64,000 bases of DNA, from positions 1 to 64,000 of the forward strand of contig CAIXWN010000024.1 in NCBI GenBank assembly GCA_903923135.1, read 5' to 3'. Source of the DNA: an uncultured Caulobacteraceae bacterium (GTDB lineage Bacteria; Pseudomonadota; Alphaproteobacteria; Caulobacterales; Caulobacteraceae). The stretch's first letter is position 1. Each line of letters opens with the position of its first letter. The translations under genes and the position numbers were made by a program. This document shows, one piece after another, positions 32,029 through 42,568 of this stretch. The notes beneath the pieces were generated by a model. It saw only the letters and a list, made by a program, of their open reading frames with translations, was not told the DNA's origin and ran no database searches.

Positions 32029-33573
32029 CTAGATCGAACGGCCGGCGCCCGCCCAATAGGGCTCTCGCAGTTTGCGCTTGAAGATCTTGCCGGAATCCTC
32101 GCGCGGCAGTTCGGCGCTGAAGGTCACCACCCTGGGGATCTTATAGCCGGCCACGTGCTGGCGCAGGTAGGCCTTTACGGCGGCCTCATCGAGGCCCGCG
32201 CCCGGCTGGGCCTGCACCACCGCGCAGACCGCCTCGCCGAAGTCCTCGTCCGGTATGCCGAAGATCGCGCAGTCGGCCACGGCCGGCATCTTGTGCAGCT
32301 CGGCCTCGATCTCCGCCGGATAGATGTTGACGCCGCCAGAGATGATCATGTCGGTCTTGCGGTCGCACAGGTAGAGGAAGCCGTCCTCGTCGAAATAGCC
32401 CACGTCGCCGGGCGTGATGAGCCCCTTCTTTTCCATCGCCAGGCGCTTGGCGTGGTCGTTCTGATAGGTGAACTCCGGCGTGCCGCTCATGCGCCCGATC
32501 ACCTCGCCCACGCCGCGCGGCGGAAGGGCCTCGCCGCCCGGACCGATCACCACCACCTGGGCGCCGGGCATCACCCGTCCCACCGTGCCGGGGTGGGCCA
32601 GCCATTCCTGGGCCGTACAGAAGGTGACGTTCCCCATCTCCGTGGAGCCGTAGTACTCGTTGATCACCGGCCCCCACCAGTCGATCATGGCGCGCTTGAT
32701 CGGCGGCGAGACCGGCGCGGCCGCGTGGGCCACGAAGCGCAGCGACGACAGGTCATACCGGCTGCGCACCGTCTCCGGCAGCTTCAGCAGCCGGTTGAAC
32801 ATGATCGGCACCATGTTCAGGTGGGTGATCCGTCGCTTCTCGATCAGCGCCAGCAGCCCCTCGGCGTCGAATCGCGGCATCACGGCGATGTTGGCGCCGA
32901 TGCGGAAGGCGAAGCTGGCGTGGGCGTTCGGCGCCGAGTGGTAGATCGGTCCGACGACGGCGGTCACGATCGTCTCCGGGTGGTCCATGCAGTCGGCGAA
33001 GCCATAGGACTGGGCGAGCATCCGGGCGATCGCCTCGGACTGACTCGGCGTCGGCGTCGGCCGCTTGACGCCCTTCGGCCGCCCCGTCGTTCCGGAGGTG
33101 TAGATGATCGCGCTGGGCATGACGGCGACCGGCCCGACCCGGGGCGGGAATCCATCGCGCCAGGTGTCCCAGTCGATCGCCCCTGAGGGCGTCTCGACGT
33201 CTTCGGGCGACAGACCATAAGCCTGCCGGATTTCCTCGGAGACCGCCACGACGAGCACCGTGACATGCTCCGGGATGACCTGGCGGACCGGTCCCAGCAG
33301 GTCGGCGTGAATGACCAGCACCTTCGCGCCGGAGTCCCTGAACAGATAGTCGGCCTCATCGGGGGTGTAGTGCCAGTTCACCGCCACGGGATAGGCGCCC
33401 AGCATCGCCGTCGCCGTGCTGGCCTCGAAGAACGGGAAGTCGTTCCGCAGATAGAGGGCGACACCGTCGCCGGCCTTCACCCCCAGGGTCTCGAAACCCG
33501 CGGCGGCCTGTTCGGCGCGCCGCTGCAACTCGGACGCCTGCAAAGCGCGGTCACCGACCCACACCACACCCAT
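32029..33573 (-). CDS. AMP-forming acyl-CoA synthetase
   Basis: A 514-aa ANL-superfamily ligase. The P-loop is SAIIYTSGTTGRPKGVKRP, followed by PIYHSAPNAHASF. The A5 motif is INEYYGSTEMG, the hinge region is GDVGYFDEDGFLYLCDRKTDMI, and the C-terminal catalytic lysine block is LPREDSGKIFKRKLREPYW. All core motifs are intact. The layout resembles bile-acid or steroid CoA ligases. GGAGG seven bases upstream of ATG 33573 supports the start. It is a single-gene unit, so the acid it activates is unknown. Confidence 0.9.
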   Translation of the reverse strand: MGVVWVGDRALQASELQRRAEQAAAGFETLGVKAGDGVALYLRNDFPFFEASTATAMLGAYPVAVNWHYTPDEADYLFRDSGAKVLVIHADLLGPVRQVIPEHVTVLVVAVSEEIRQAYGLSPEDVETPSGAIDWDTWRDGFPPRVGPVAVMPSAIIYTSGTTGRPKGVKRPTPTPSQSEAIARMLAQSYGFADCMDHPETIVTAVVGPIYHSAPNAHASFAFRIGANIAVMPRFDAEGLLALIEKRRITHLNMVPIMFNRLLKLPETVRSRYDLSSLRFVAHAAAPVSPPIKRAMIDWWGPVINEYYGSTEMGNVTFCTAQEWLAHPGTVGRVMPGAQVVVIGPGGEALPPRGVGEVIGRMSGTPEFTYQNDHAKRLAMEKKGLITPGDVGYFDEDGFLYLCDRKTDMIISGGVNIYPAEIEAELHKMPAVADCAIFGIPDEDFGEAVCAVVQAQPGAGLDEAAVKAYLRQHVAGYKIPRVVTFSAELPREDSGKIFKRKLREPYWAGAGRSI

Positions 33574-33695
33574 AGCCTGTCCTCCATCCGTGCTCCGGGG
33601 TCTTCGCCCCGGGCGCCTCTAGCTGTCGCGTCCGGCCGGCCGGACGCCGGCGCACCCCAGTCTGCGCCGGAATCGTCCCTTGGGCGAGCCGCCCG

Positions 33696-34214
33696 TCAGG
33701 GCGCCACGGCCGTGCAGCCGCCGGCGCGGGCCGCGGCGATGGCGTCGTGCAGCTGGTCAACCTTGAAACGCAGGGGCTTGTGCTTGGGAGCCATGCGCAG
33801 GGTGATGAACTTCGCCCCCGCAACCGTCGACGCCGGCAGGGCCGCCTCGCCGCCGTTGGGATCGATGACCCAGCCTCGCTGCGGAAAGAAGCCGTGGGCC
33901 GCATCCGCCTCAAAGCCTTCCGAGACCAGGCGCGGCGGCCCGCCATCGACGCGGAACACGGTATGGGTGGTGTCGCCGTCGGGGGCCAGCCGGAAGATCA
34001 GGGTGTCCTTGTGCAGGCTCACACCATGGCCGCTGATCGTGCACACCGCCGTGGCGGCGAAGCGGTCGCGGCGGGCGTCGATATGCCACGGCCCGATCCG
34101 GGCGTGGCGCTTCACGGCCAGCGCCTCGGTCCGGTGTTCAGACCCGTGCGACGGATGGGCCAGCCTCGGCAGGTGGCTGAACAGGCTCAGCGACAGGGCG
34201 GCGGTCAGCAGCAT
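33696..34214 (-). CDS. Exported hypothetical protein
   Basis: A 172-aa protein with a short hydrophobic start (MLLTAALSLSLFSHL) that looks like a signal peptide. The remainder includes RHARIGPWHIDARRDRFAATAVCTIS, then DTLIFRLAPDGDTTHTVFRVDGG and a C-terminal helix with DQLHDAIAAARAGGCTAVAP. The two cysteines are spaced widely enough for one disulfide. No family recognised. It sits 34 bases after moeA on the same strand, so it may be the last gene of the molybdenum-cofactor operon; a functional link is only inferred. Confidence 0.6.
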   Translation of the reverse strand: MLLTAALSLSLFSHLPRLAHPSHGSEHRTEALAVKRHARIGPWHIDARRDRFAATAVCTISGHGVSLHKDTLIFRLAPDGDTTHTVFRVDGGPPRLVSEGFEADAAHGFFPQRGWVIDPNGGEAALPASTVAGAKFITLRMAPKHKPLRFKVDQLHDAIAAARAGGCTAVAP

Positions 34215-34248
34215 GGCGGGTTGTTCCCAGGACGTGGGGCGAAAAGTG

Positions 34249-35445
34249 TCAGAAAAGCCGGTCGAGAATCAAGGTTTCGACCGCCTCGCCCGCCGCGGTG
34301 ACCGGTGCGCGTGCGGCCCGGCGCAGCAGGGCGTCGGCCTGGGCGAAGATGGTGACCAGCGACGAGTCCTGGTCGCGCAGGGGGCTTGCCCACAGCACCC
34401 CGTCGTCCTCACGGCTCAGGCGCGCCCGCATCCAGTGCTCACGCTCGCCGTTGGCGGCCAGGAACGCCCGCGTCCGCGCCATGACCAGCCGGGGGCCCGG
34501 CTCGGCGCCCTGCAGGGCGCGCAGCAGCGGCCTCAGGAACAGCTCGGCGCAGACCAGGGCCGAGGCCGGATTCCCCGGCAGGCCCAGCACCCGCCGGCCG
34601 TCCGCCAGCACCCCGAACCAGGTCGGCTTGCCCGGCCGGACGGCGACGCTTTCGACGATCAGCTGCAGGCCCAGGCGGGCGAGGGCCGGCTTGACCAGGT
34701 CGTGATCGCCCACCGAGGCGCCGCCCAGGGTGACGATCAGATGCCCCCCGGCGTGGGCCACCGCCCGGGCGGTGGCGGCCTCGTCGTCACCCACCGAGGG
34801 CAGGACCGGGGCCAGGGCGCCCCAGGTCTCGCACAGGCTGCGCAGGGCGGTGGATCCCGAGTTGTAGATCTGGAAAGGCCCCGGCGCGCCGCCGGGCTCC
34901 ACCACCTCCTCGCCGGTGGCCAGGATCGCCACCCGCGGCAGGGTGAACACCGTCGGCGCCGCCACGCCGGCAGCGGCGGCCAGGGACAGGCGCCACGCAT
35001 CCAGCCGCACGCCCGGCGTCAGCAGCGTCTCGCCGGCCCTGAAATCGAGGCCGGCCGGCCGGATGTGGTGCGACGCCACACCGCCAGGGATAACCACCGT
35101 GTCGCCTTCGCGCCGGGCGTCCTCCTGGATCACCACGGCGTCGGCGCCGTCAGGCACGGCGGCGCCGGTGAAGATGCGCACCGCCTCACCCGCACCCACA
35201 GTCCCAGGGAATCCGCGGCCGGCGGCGCTTTCGCCGATGATCCGCCGCGGGCCGCCGCCGTCGGCGGCGCGCACCGCCCAGCCGTCCATGGCCGAGGCGG
35301 CGAAGGGCGGCTGATCGCGCGAGGCCGTCACCGGCCGCGCCAGGAACCGGCCCCGGGCCAGGGACAGGGGGACGGACTCTTCGCCCAGGGGGCCCATGCC
35401 CGCCAGCATCCGGGCGCGGGCGTCCTCGACGGTGAGCAGCTTCAT
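34249..35445 (-). CDS. moeA: Molybdopterin molybdenumtransferase MoeA
   Basis: MoeA, 398 aa, inserts molybdate into adenylylated molybdopterin. The N-terminal domain has [12 protein letters not shown]...[14 protein letters not shown] and [13 protein letters not shown]. The catalytic MPT-binding-type part includes [19 protein letters not shown] and [13 protein letters not shown], then [20 protein letters not shown] with the acidic residues and [22 protein letters not shown]. It begins in ATGA, overlapping moaC by 4 bases, and is part of the moaA-moaD-moaE-moaB-moaC-moeA run. Confidence 0.96.
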   Translation of the reverse strand: MKLLTVEDARARMLAGMGPLGEESVPLSLARGRFLARPVTASRDQPPFAASAMDGWAVRAADGGGPRRIIGESAAGRGFPGTVGAGEAVRIFTGAAVPDGADAVVIQEDARREGDTVVIPGGVASHHIRPAGLDFRAGETLLTPGVRLDAWRLSLAAAAGVAAPTVFTLPRVAILATGEEVVEPGGAPGPFQIYNSGSTALRSLCETWGALAPVLPSVGDDEAATARAVAHAGGHLIVTLGGASVGDHDLVKPALARLGLQLIVESVAVRPGKPTWFGVLADGRRVLGLPGNPASALVCAELFLRPLLRALQGAEPGPRLVMARTRAFLAANGEREHWMRARLSREDDGVLWASPLRDQDSSLVTIFAQADALLRRAARAPVTAAGEAVETLILDRLF

Positions 35446-35927
35446 GCGGCGCGCCAGTCGCCCGAGGCGCCGCCGGACTTCTCCAGCACCCGCACCGCCT
35501 CGATCACCATGCCGCGGTCGGCCGCCTTGAGCATGTCATAGAGCGTCAGGCAGGCCACGCTCACCGCCGTCAGGGCCTCCATCTCCACGCCGGTCGGGCC
35601 GGTGGTCTTCACCCGGGCGGTCACCGCCAGACCACCCTCGGCGACGCTCACCGTCACCTCGGCCTTGCTCAGCGCCAGTGGGTGGCACAGGGGGATCAGT
35701 TCGCTGGTGCGTTTGGCGCCCATCACCCCGGCGATTTCGGCCACGGCGCGCACATCGCCCTTGCGGCCCTGCCCGGACACCGCCAGGGCCAGCGTCGCTG
35801 GCGCCATGCGCACGAACCCGGCGGCCACGGCCTCGCGCGCCGTGGCGGGCTTGGCCGAGACGTCCACCATGCGAGCCCGCCCTTCGGCGTCCAGATGGGT
35901 CAGGCGGCCGGGAGGTGTCTGGCTCAT
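35442..35927 (-). CDS. moaC: Cyclic pyranopterin monophosphate synthase MoaC
   Basis: MoaC, 161 aa, works with MoaA to convert GTP to cyclic pyranopterin monophosphate, the first stable intermediate of molybdenum cofactor. Motifs are [37 protein letters not shown] with the conserved histidine, and [24 protein letters not shown]. It ends overlapping moeA by 4 bases and starts 4 bases after moaB ends, so these genes are translated together. Confidence 0.97.
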   Translation of the reverse strand: MSQTPPGRLTHLDAEGRARMVDVSAKPATAREAVAAGFVRMAPATLALAVSGQGRKGDVRAVAEIAGVMGAKRTSELIPLCHPLALSKAEVTVSVAEGGLAVTARVKTTGPTGVEMEALTAVSVACLTLYDMLKAADRGMVIEAVRVLEKSGGASGDWRAA

Positions 35928-35931
35928 CGGA

Positions 35932-36480
35932 TCAGGTTTCCAGCAGGCGGGGCATCAGCTCGACCATGTTGCAGGGCCGGTGACGCGAATCGAGCTGGGC
36001 GGCGATCACCTTGTCCCAGCCGTCCTTCACCGCCCCGTTGGAGCCGGGCAGGCAGAAGATGAACACCCCGTCGATCAGTCCGGCCAGGGCCCGCGACTGC
36101 AGGGTGGAGAGGCCCACCGACTGATAGCTGACCAGATGGAAGACCATGGAGAAGCTGTCGATTTCCTTGTCGAGCAGCGGCCGGACCGCCTCCGGGGTCA
36201 CGTCGCGACCGGTCAGGCCGGTTCCGCCGGTGGTGACGATGGCGTCGACGTCGCCGGACGTCGTCCACGCCTTCACCCGCGCCCGGATGGCCTCCACCTC
36301 GTCGCGCACGATGGCCTTGCCGGCCAGGTGATGACCGGCGCCGGCGACCCGGTCGGCCAGCAGCCGCCCGGAGGTGTCGTTCTCCTCGGTGCGGGTGTCT
36401 GAAACGGTCAGCACGGCCACCCGCACGGGCGTCAGCGCCGCCGCCTCGTCATAGCGTCCGCCGGGGGTCAGGGCGTTCAT
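35932..36480 (-). CDS. moaB: Molybdopterin adenylyltransferase-family protein MoaB
   Basis: A 182-aa MoaB/Mog-type protein, which adenylylates molybdopterin before MoeA acts, or is a scaffold relative. The MPT-binding core is present: [23 protein letters not shown], then [33 protein letters not shown] and a late [22 protein letters not shown] in the leader supports ATG 36480 rather than the longer start at 36510. It lies between moaE and moaC in the operon. Confidence 0.94.
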   Translation of the reverse strand: MNALTPGGRYDEAAALTPVRVAVLTVSDTRTEENDTSGRLLADRVAGAGHHLAGKAIVRDEVEAIRARVKAWTTSGDVDAIVTTGGTGLTGRDVTPEAVRPLLDKEIDSFSMVFHLVSYQSVGLSTLQSRALAGLIDGVFIFCLPGSNGAVKDGWDKVIAAQLDSRHRPCNMVELMPRLLET

Positions 36481-36531
36481 GACTGTCTCCTCAAGCCTGG
36501 AACGCGACATAGCGCGGGCCTCGTGGCGCCG

Positions 36532-36972
36532 CTATGTCCACCGCTCGATGTCCGAAAGGTCGCGCGTCGTCGGTTCGACCCAGCGCTCGCCGTCGGGGCC
36601 GTATTCCTTCTTCCAGAACGGCGCCCGCGATTTCAGATAGTCCATCAGGAAGTCGCAGGCCTCGAAAGCCTCGCGTCGGTGCGGCGCGGCGGTGAGCACC
36701 AGCACGATGGGCTCGCCTGGCGGGATCGGCCCGACGCGGTGGATCACCTGGGCGTCCTGCAGGCCGAAGCGGTCGATGGCGGTGTTGATCAGGGCGGCGA
36801 TCCGGGCTTCGGTGAAGCCGGGATAGGCCTCCAGCTCCAGGGCCACCGGCCGGCCGGGCTCGCCCCGGGCGATGCCCAGGAACGAGGCCACCGCGCCGGT
36901 CACCGTGCGCCCGCCGCTGAAGGCGTTCAGCGCCGCGCCTGGATCGAAAGTCTCGCCGATCAGGCGGATCAT
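36532..36972 (-). CDS. moaE: Molybdopterin synthase catalytic subunit MoaE
   Basis: MoaE, 146 aa, the large subunit of molybdopterin synthase. It transfers sulfur from MoaD thiocarboxylate to the pyranopterin. Motifs: TVTGAVASFLGIARGE, LELEAYPGFTEARIAALI, VIHRVGPIPPGEPIVLVLTAAPHRREAFEACDFLMD and the catalytic lysine segment KSRAPFWKKE. Its start overlaps the moaD stop by 4 bases, matching the need for equal amounts of both subunits. Confidence 0.97.
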   Translation of the reverse strand: MIRLIGETFDPGAALNAFSGGRTVTGAVASFLGIARGEPGRPVALELEAYPGFTEARIAALINTAIDRFGLQDAQVIHRVGPIPPGEPIVLVLTAAPHRREAFEACDFLMDYLKSRAPFWKKEYGPDGERWVEPTTRDLSDIERWT

Positions 36973-37214
36973 CCGCCGCTCATCGGCGGCAGGAAAGCCA
37001 CTTCGGAGCCCGCAGCCAGGGCCGCATCGCCGCGCGCCAGCACCTTGTCCACGGCCGCCTGGACCCCGGGGCCGTCGAGCGCGTCGGCGAGGGCCTCATC
37101 CTGCAGGCGGATCATCGCCTTGAGCGCCGCGAGGCTTGCCGGCGCCGGCGTGAAGCGGCGCTCGCGCCAGCCGGCCAGGTCGCGCAGCCGTCCGAACAGA
37201 AGCACCCGCGCCAC
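36969..37214 (-). CDS. moaD: Molybdopterin synthase sulfur carrier MoaD
   Basis: MoaD, 81 aa, a ubiquitin-fold sulfur carrier. It ends with the essential Gly-Gly (LPPMSGG), whose C-terminus becomes the thiocarboxylate. The opening is RVLLFGRLRDLAGW and the last strand is SEVAFLPP. It overlaps moaE by 4 bases and follows moaA by 5. No moeB-type activating enzyme is seen in the window, so it must come from elsewhere in the genome. Confidence 0.95.
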   Translation of the reverse strand: MARVLLFGRLRDLAGWRERRFTPAPASLAALKAMIRLQDEALADALDGPGVQAAVDKVLARGDAALAAGSEVAFLPPMSGG

Positions 37215-37219
37215 GGCGA

Positions 37220-38257
37220 TCAGCCCCCGGTCGTGGACATGTGCCGCGCGACCGACGGCGCCGAGCCGCGATCAATGCGGAAATCGTGCCCCCTGGGCTT
37301 GAGGTCGACGCCGCCGGCGATGGCGCGGATCAGGTCGGCGTCGTCGGCCCCGGCGCGCAGAACCGCCCTCAGATCGGTGGCGTCCTCCTGGCCCAGGCAG
37401 GTGTGCAGGGTTCCGGTGCAGGTCAGCCTGACCCGGTTGCAGCCCTCGCAGAAGTTGTGGGTCATCGGGGTGATGAAGCCCAGGCGGCCGCCGGTCTCGG
37501 CGATCTCCACATAGCGGGCCGGGCCGCCGGTGTTCAGCGGCAGGTCGCGCAGGGTCCAGTAGCTGGCCAGCTCCTGGCGCAAGGCCGTAAGCGAGAGGAA
37601 CTGGTCGGTGCGGTCCTCGTCGATCTCGCCCATGGGCATGGTCTCGATCAGGGTGAGGCCGTGGCCGCGCTCGTGGGCCCAGCGGATCAGGGCCGGAATC
37701 TCGGCGGCGTTGTCCCGGGCCAGGGCGACGGCGTTGATCTTCACCGCAAGCCCCGCCGCCTGCGCCGCCTCTATGCCTGCCTGAACCTGCGCCAGATCGC
37801 CGCCGCGGGTGAGCCGCCGGAACAGGTCCGCATCGAGGGTGTCCATCGATACGTTCACCCGCCGCAGTCCCAGCCGGGCCAGGTCGCCGGCGAAGGCGGC
37901 CAGCCGCGTACCGTTGGTGGTCAGGGTCAGTTCGTCCAGGGCGCCGCTGGCCAGGTGCCGCGACAGCCGCTCGATCAACGTCAGGATCCCCTTGCGCACC
38001 AGGGGCTCGCCGCCGGTGAGGCGGATCTTGCGCACGCCCAGGCCGATGAACACCGAGGCCACCCGGTCGAGTTCCTCCAGGGTGAGCACCTCGGCCTTGG
38101 GAAGGAAGCGCATGTGCTCGGCCATGCAATAGACACAGCGCAGGTCGCAGCGGTCGGTGACCGACACGCGCAGATAGTTCACCCTTCGCCCCAGACCGTC
38201 GGTGAGAGCGGTGGCGCGGAGGCTTTCCTGGGTCGGAGTGGCGTCGTAGGGCGTCAT
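37220..38257 (-). CDS. moaA: GTP 3',8-cyclase MoaA
   Basis: MoaA, 345 aa, a radical-SAM enzyme that starts molybdenum-cofactor synthesis from GTP. The N-terminal 4Fe-4S site is CDLRCVYC (C-x3-C-x2-C). The C-terminal cluster cysteines lie in [22 protein letters not shown]. The protein finishes in Gly-Gly (STTGG), which is required for activity in the family. It is the first gene of the operon. Its start is only 29 bases from that of the divergent MocA-like gene, so regulation is likely to be shared. Confidence 0.97.
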   Translation of the reverse strand: MTPYDATPTQESLRATALTDGLGRRVNYLRVSVTDRCDLRCVYCMAEHMRFLPKAEVLTLEELDRVASVFIGLGVRKIRLTGGEPLVRKGILTLIERLSRHLASGALDELTLTTNGTRLAAFAGDLARLGLRRVNVSMDTLDADLFRRLTRGGDLAQVQAGIEAAQAAGLAVKINAVALARDNAAEIPALIRWAHERGHGLTLIETMPMGEIDEDRTDQFLSLTALRQELASYWTLRDLPLNTGGPARYVEIAETGGRLGFITPMTHNFCEGCNRVRLTCTGTLHTCLGQEDATDLRAVLRAGADDADLIRAIAGGVDLKPRGHDFRIDRGSAPSVARHMSTTGG

Positions 38258-38286
38258 CTGCGCCTGAACATAGGGGGAAACGCGCC

Positions 38287-38913
38287 ATGACGACAGAGGC
38301 CATCCGCCCGCCGGTGCTGCGGGCCATCGTTCTGGCCGCCGGCGCCGGGGCGCGTTTCGGCGGCGGCAAGCTGCTGGCGCCCTGGCGTCAGGGACTGCTG
38401 ATCGAGGCCGCCCTGGACGCCGCCTTCGCCGCGCCGGTGCGCTCGGTCATTCTGGTCACCGGCGCCGACGAAGGGGTCATGCCGGTGGCGCTGGAGCACG
38501 CCCTGAGCGAGGGCGAGGCGGGCCGGCTGACCATCGTCGAGGCCAGGGATCATGCCGAGGGTATGGCGGCCAGCCTGCGCGCCGGCGTCGCCGCCCTGCC
38601 GGCCGACACCGACGGCGTCTTCGTCTTCCTCGGCGACATGCCGCTGATCCCCGACCCGGTTCCGCCCGCCCTGGCGCGGGCCCTGGCCGGCGGCGCGGCG
38701 GCGGCGGTCCCGGTGTTCGAGGGCCGGCGCGGCCACCCGGTGCTGCTCGGCCGGTCGCTGTTCGGCGACCTCCTCGGGCTCACCGGCGATCAGGGCGCGC
38801 GCGCGGTGCTGGCCTCTCTGGGCGACCGGGTCGCCGCGGTCCCCGCGGAGTCGGCCGGCGTTCTCTATGATGTCGACACCCCGGAGGCCCTGGACGCTCC
38901 GCCTAGGACTTGA
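38287..38913 (+). CDS. mocA: MobA/MocA-like nucleotidyltransferase
   Basis: A 208-aa nucleotidyltransferase of the MobA-like group, which attaches CMP or GMP to molybdopterin to give the dinucleotide cofactor used by hydroxylases. The NTP-binding start is [21 protein letters not shown]. The Mg-binding [11 protein letters not shown] gives the aspartate, and the C-terminal [13 protein letters not shown]...GDQGARAVL is typical of MocA. CMP transfer fits the adjacent hydroxylase, which is inferred. Its 3' end overlaps the opposing hydroxylase gene by 11 bases. Confidence 0.9.
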   Translation: MTTEAIRPPVLRAIVLAAGAGARFGGGKLLAPWRQGLLIEAALDAAFAAPVRSVILVTGADEGVMPVALEHALSEGEAGRLTIVEARDHAEGMAASLRAGVAALPADTDGVFVFLGDMPLIPDPVPPALARALAGGAAAAVPVFEGRRGHPVLLGRSLFGDLLGLTGDQGARAVLASLGDRVAAVPAESAGVLYDVDTPEALDAPPRT

Positions 38914-41086
38914 CGAAGGGCAGGCTCGAGGTCGGCTTGCCGGTGAGCGCCAGCAGGGCGTTGGCAACCGCCGGGCCGATCACCGGCGTGCCCGGCTCGC
39001 CCACGCCGCTGGGGTGGGCGCCGGAGGGGACGATGTGGGTCTCCACATGCGGCGCTTCGCCGATTCGCAGAACCCGGTAGGCGTCGAAGTTCTTCTGCTC
39101 GACCACGCCGTCCTTGAGGGTGATCTGGCCGAACAGCGCCGCCGACAGGCCGAAACAGGTGCCGCCCTCCATCTGGGCGGCAATCTGGTCGGGCGAGATC
39201 GCCACGCCGCAGTCAACAGCGGTGACAACGCGCCCGACCCGGGGTTCGCCGTTTTCCAGCTTCACCTCGGCCACCTGGGCGACAACCGTCCCGAAGCACT
39301 CGTGCACCGCCACGCCGCGCGTCCAGCCCCCGGCCTGCGCAGGCCCGGCCTTCTCCACGGCCAGGTTCAGCGCCGCCAGCCATCGGCCGGCCCCGGCCCT
39401 GGCGTAGAGGTCCCGGCGGTATTCCACCGGATCCTTGCCTGCCGCCCGGGCCAGCTGGTCGACCGTGTGCTCCATGACGAAGGCGGTGTGGGTCGCTCCC
39501 ACAGAGCGCCACCAGAGCACCGGCACGGGTGCGTCCGGCAGGATCACCTGGCCGTCGACCACCGGCGTCGCCTTCAGATAGGGCGAGCCCTTGGCCCCCT
39601 CCACCGACGTCTCGTCCAGACCACCGCCGCCGAGGGGTGATCCCTTCATGATCGACTGGGTGACGACCCGGTGGCGCCAGTGGGCGGGAAAGCCGTCCGC
39701 GCCCAGCGTCACCTTCACCGAATGGTGGACCATCGGCCGGTAGTAGCCGGCGGTCATGTCGTCCTCGCGGGTCCACACCAGCTTCACCGGCCGGCCACCG
39801 CCCACGTGCTTGGCGATATGGACGCACTCGGCGGCGTAGTCCGACTTGAAGTTCGCTCGCCGGCCGAAGGAGCCGCCGGCGAACAGGGTCTCGATCTCCA
39901 CCGATCCGGGCAGGGCGCCGACGATCATGCCGGTGTTGAGCTGGTCGGCCGTGGGAATCTGCGATCCGAAGGTCAGCTTGTTGCGGCCGCCGCCGATCTC
40001 GGCGACGCAGTTCATCGGCTCCATGGGGGCATGGGCCAGATAGGGGAAGTCGAAGCTGGCCTCGACCACCTTGCCGCCGGCCGGCGGACCGCCGGCGCCG
40101 TGCTGGTCGAACCCCTGCCACTTCAGATCGCCGCCCGGTTGGGTCTGGCCGGAGGCGAGGGCCCGGTAACTGGCGGCGATGGCCGCCGAACTGCGCGTCT
40201 CGGCCTTGGCGTCGTCCCACGCCACCTTCAGGGCGTCGCGGCCCTGGCGGGCGGCATAGGTGTTTTTCGCCGTGACGGCGACGCCGCTGGGGATCTTGAA
40301 CACATCCACCACGCCCGGCACCGCCCGGGCCGCGGCCGCGTCGAAGCTTTTCACCGTGGCGCCGAAGCGCGGGGCGTGGGCGACCATGGCCGTCAGCATG
40401 TCGGGCATGTGCACGTCCTGGGTGAACCGCGCCGTTCCCGTGCTCTTGGCGAAGCTGTCCTTGCGTCGCACCCGGTCGCTGCCGATCAGGGTGAAGGTCC
40501 TGGCGTCCTTCAGCGCCGGCTCCTTGGGCGGGGGCACCTTCGCGGCGGCGGCCAGCAGTTCGGCGAAGGTCGCCGACTTGCCCGAGGGGTGGCTGACCAC
40601 GCCGTCCTTCACCGCGATCTCGGTGGCCGGGACCTTCCAGCGGTCGGCGGCGGCGCCGACGAACATCGCCCGGGCCGAAGCGCCCACCTTGCGCAGCTGG
40701 TCCCAGGAGTTGTTGATCGCCGAGGAACCGCCGGTGCCCTGCACGCCCTGGTTGAGGTTGGCGTAGACCTTCACATTGGCCGGAGCCTGGACCACCTTCA
40801 CCCGGCTCCAGTCGGCGTCGAGTTCCTCGGCGACGATGGCCGCGAGGCCGGCGTGGTTGCCCTGGCCGAACTCGATATGCTTGGAGACCACCGTCACGGC
40901 GCCGTCGGCCTCGATGCGCAGGAAGGGCCCGAAGGGACCGAAATCGGTGTCCTTGGTCCCCAGGCCGAGCAGGCTGGCCGGTGAGCAGCCCACCAGCAGA
41001 GCGCCGCCGGCGGCGACGGCCGAGACCACCACCACCTCGCGGCGGGTGGGGCCGGACTTGCGGAAGAATTTCGCAGGCGCGTTCAT
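38903..41086 (-). CDS. Molybdenum hydroxylase large subunit, isoquinoline 1-oxidoreductase-type
   Basis: A 727-aa molybdopterin-binding subunit of the xanthine oxidase family, closest in layout to IorB-type aldehyde or isoquinoline oxidoreductases. A twin-arginine signal is present ([17 protein letters not shown]), and it ends in LLVGC, a lipobox-like site with Cys33. The MoCo region includes [45 protein letters not shown] and the active-site glutamate block [19 protein letters not shown]. No FAD subunit gene is present, so electrons probably pass from the 2Fe-2S subunit to a cytochrome or quinone. It is followed by nothing on its strand until moaA's operon. Confidence 0.92.
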   Translation of the reverse strand: MNAPAKFFRKSGPTRREVVVVSAVAAGGALLVGCSPASLLGLGTKDTDFGPFGPFLRIEADGAVTVVSKHIEFGQGNHAGLAAIVAEELDADWSRVKVVQAPANVKVYANLNQGVQGTGGSSAINNSWDQLRKVGASARAMFVGAAADRWKVPATEIAVKDGVVSHPSGKSATFAELLAAAAKVPPPKEPALKDARTFTLIGSDRVRRKDSFAKSTGTARFTQDVHMPDMLTAMVAHAPRFGATVKSFDAAAARAVPGVVDVFKIPSGVAVTAKNTYAARQGRDALKVAWDDAKAETRSSAAIAASYRALASGQTQPGGDLKWQGFDQHGAGGPPAGGKVVEASFDFPYLAHAPMEPMNCVAEIGGGRNKLTFGSQIPTADQLNTGMIVGALPGSVEIETLFAGGSFGRRANFKSDYAAECVHIAKHVGGGRPVKLVWTREDDMTAGYYRPMVHHSVKVTLGADGFPAHWRHRVVTQSIMKGSPLGGGGLDETSVEGAKGSPYLKATPVVDGQVILPDAPVPVLWWRSVGATHTAFVMEHTVDQLARAAGKDPVEYRRDLYARAGAGRWLAALNLAVEKAGPAQAGGWTRGVAVHECFGTVVAQVAEVKLENGEPRVGRVVTAVDCGVAISPDQIAAQMEGGTCFGLSAALFGQITLKDGVVEQKNFDAYRVLRIGEAPHVETHIVPSGAHPSGVGEPGTPVIGPAVANALLALTGKPTSSLPFVKS

Positions 41087-41104
41087 GGGTTTTCCCGCCT
41101 CCCT

Positions 41105-41560
41105 CTAGGCCGCAGCAACGCCGGCGGCGTCCTTGATGGCCGCGCGGATACGCTGATAGGCGCCGCAGCGGCAGATGTTGCCGCTCATCGCCGCGTCGAT
41201 GTCGGCGTCGCCAGGCTTCGGCGTGGCCGCGAGCAGCGCCGCCGCCGACATGATCTGGCCCGACTGGCAGTAGCCGCACTGGGGCACGTCATGTCTGACC
41301 CAGGCGGTCTGCACCGGGTGGGTCCCGCCAAGGCCCTCGATGGTGGTGATCTTCACCCCGTCCAGGGCGCTGATCGGTGTCTGGCAGGAACGGATCGCCT
41401 GGCCGTCGGCGTGCACCGTGCAGGCCCCGCACTGGGCGATGCCGCAGCCGTATTTCGTGCCCGTCAGCTCCAGTTCGTCCCGCAGGACCCACAGCAGCGG
41501 CGTGTCGGGCGAAGCCTCCACAGTCACGGTCTTGCCATTGATGGTCAGGCTCTTGGCCAT
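41105..41560 (-). CDS. 2Fe-2S subunit of molybdenum hydroxylase
   Basis: A 151-aa small subunit with two [2Fe-2S] clusters. The plant-type ferredoxin cysteines lie in [17 protein letters not shown] and the later RSCQTP; the second cluster lies in [10 protein letters not shown] and NICRCGAY. It has no signal sequence of its own and is expected to be carried out of the cytosol bound to the Tat-exported large subunit. GGGGAG precedes ATG 41560. It lies 18 bases upstream of the large-subunit gene, in operon order small-large. Confidence 0.95.
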   Translation of the reverse strand: MAKSLTINGKTVTVEASPDTPLLWVLRDELELTGTKYGCGIAQCGACTVHADGQAIRSCQTPISALDGVKITTIEGLGGTHPVQTAWVRHDVPQCGYCQSGQIMSAAALLAATPKPGDADIDAAMSGNICRCGAYQRIRAAIKDAAGVAAA

Positions 41561-41674
41561 GTCACTCCCCGCCTCCGCGCGTCTGAACGATGTTAACTTG
41601 CATTCGCGCCTACGAAAAGGCGCCCCCGCGTCGGCGTATGAACCGCGGGCGATTTTCCGGTAGGGTGTGCGGCG

Positions 41675-42568
41675 ATGGACACCTTCCCCGCCTTCTATCC
41701 CCTCAGCGGCCGCCGCGTGGTCATCGCCGGCGACGGCGACGCCGCCGACGCCAAGGCCCGCCTGTTCCACGGGTCTCCCGCTGTGGTCGTCCGCCTGGCG
41801 CCGACGCAGGCCCTGGACGCGGCGGCATACGTCGGCGCGGATCTGATCTTCGTCGCCAGCTTCGACCGGGACTTCGTCGCCGCCGCCGTCCCCGTCGCGC
41901 GGGCGTCGGGCGCGCCGTTGAATGTCGTCGACCACCCCGAACTCTCGGACTTCCACACGCCGGCGATCATCGACCGCGGCCAGGTGGTGGCCGCCATCGG
42001 CACGGCCGGCGCCGCGCCGCTGCTGGCCTCGCTTCTGCGCGCCGAGGTCGAGACGCGGGTTCCCGCATCGGCCGGCCGCATCGCCGCACTTCTTGGCGGC
42101 CGCCGCGAGGCGCTGCGCGAGGCCTTCCCCGACCTGCCCGCCCGGCGGGCGTTTCTGCGGGCGATCCTGGCGGGAGACGCGGCCGATCTGGCCGCCGTCG
42201 GCGACATGGTCCTGGCCGGCCGTCGTCTGGATGAGGCGATCGCCGCGGGCTGGTCCGCTGTCGGCCGTGTTGCGTTCCTGGCGTCGCCGGCGGCGCCGGA
42301 TCTGGTGTCGGTTCGCGCTGTTCGATGGCTCAATGTGGCCGATGTTGTCCATTTCGACGCCGTTGACCTCCCGTTGATCGACGCCCATGGCCGCCGGGAC
42401 GCCGAACTTCGCCCGCTGGCGGCCGCCGACGGAGACTCTCTGAACGCCCAGGCCCGGGCCGGCCGGATCGTCGCCGTCGTCGGTCATCGGGGCGCCGCAG
42501 ACCTGTCGGCGACGCTCGCCGCCGCCGGCGTCGCCATCGACCGGCTCGCCCCGGCGCCCCCGGCGTGA
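41675..42568 (+). CDS. Siroheme-synthase-like protein: precorrin-2 dehydrogenase domain plus decayed SUMT remnant
   Basis: A 297-aa protein resembling the N-terminal half of CysG. Residues 1 to about 200 form the precorrin-2 dehydrogenase/ferrochelatase module: [70 protein letters not shown] and [13 protein letters not shown]. The last 90 residues still line up with the start of a uroporphyrinogen methyltransferase ([39 protein letters not shown]), but the SAM-binding GAGPGDP is replaced by SPAAPD and the rest of the domain is missing. It is therefore likely to act only on precorrin-2. It overlaps modB by 4 bases. Confidence 0.8.
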   Translation: MDTFPAFYPLSGRRVVIAGDGDAADAKARLFHGSPAVVVRLAPTQALDAAAYVGADLIFVASFDRDFVAAAVPVARASGAPLNVVDHPELSDFHTPAIIDRGQVVAAIGTAGAAPLLASLLRAEVETRVPASAGRIAALLGGRREALREAFPDLPARRAFLRAILAGDAADLAAVGDMVLAGRRLDEAIAAGWSAVGRVAFLASPAAPDLVSVRAVRWLNVADVVHFDAVDLPLIDAHGRRDAELRPLAAADGDSLNAQARAGRIVAVVGHRGAADLSATLAAAGVAIDRLAPAPPA

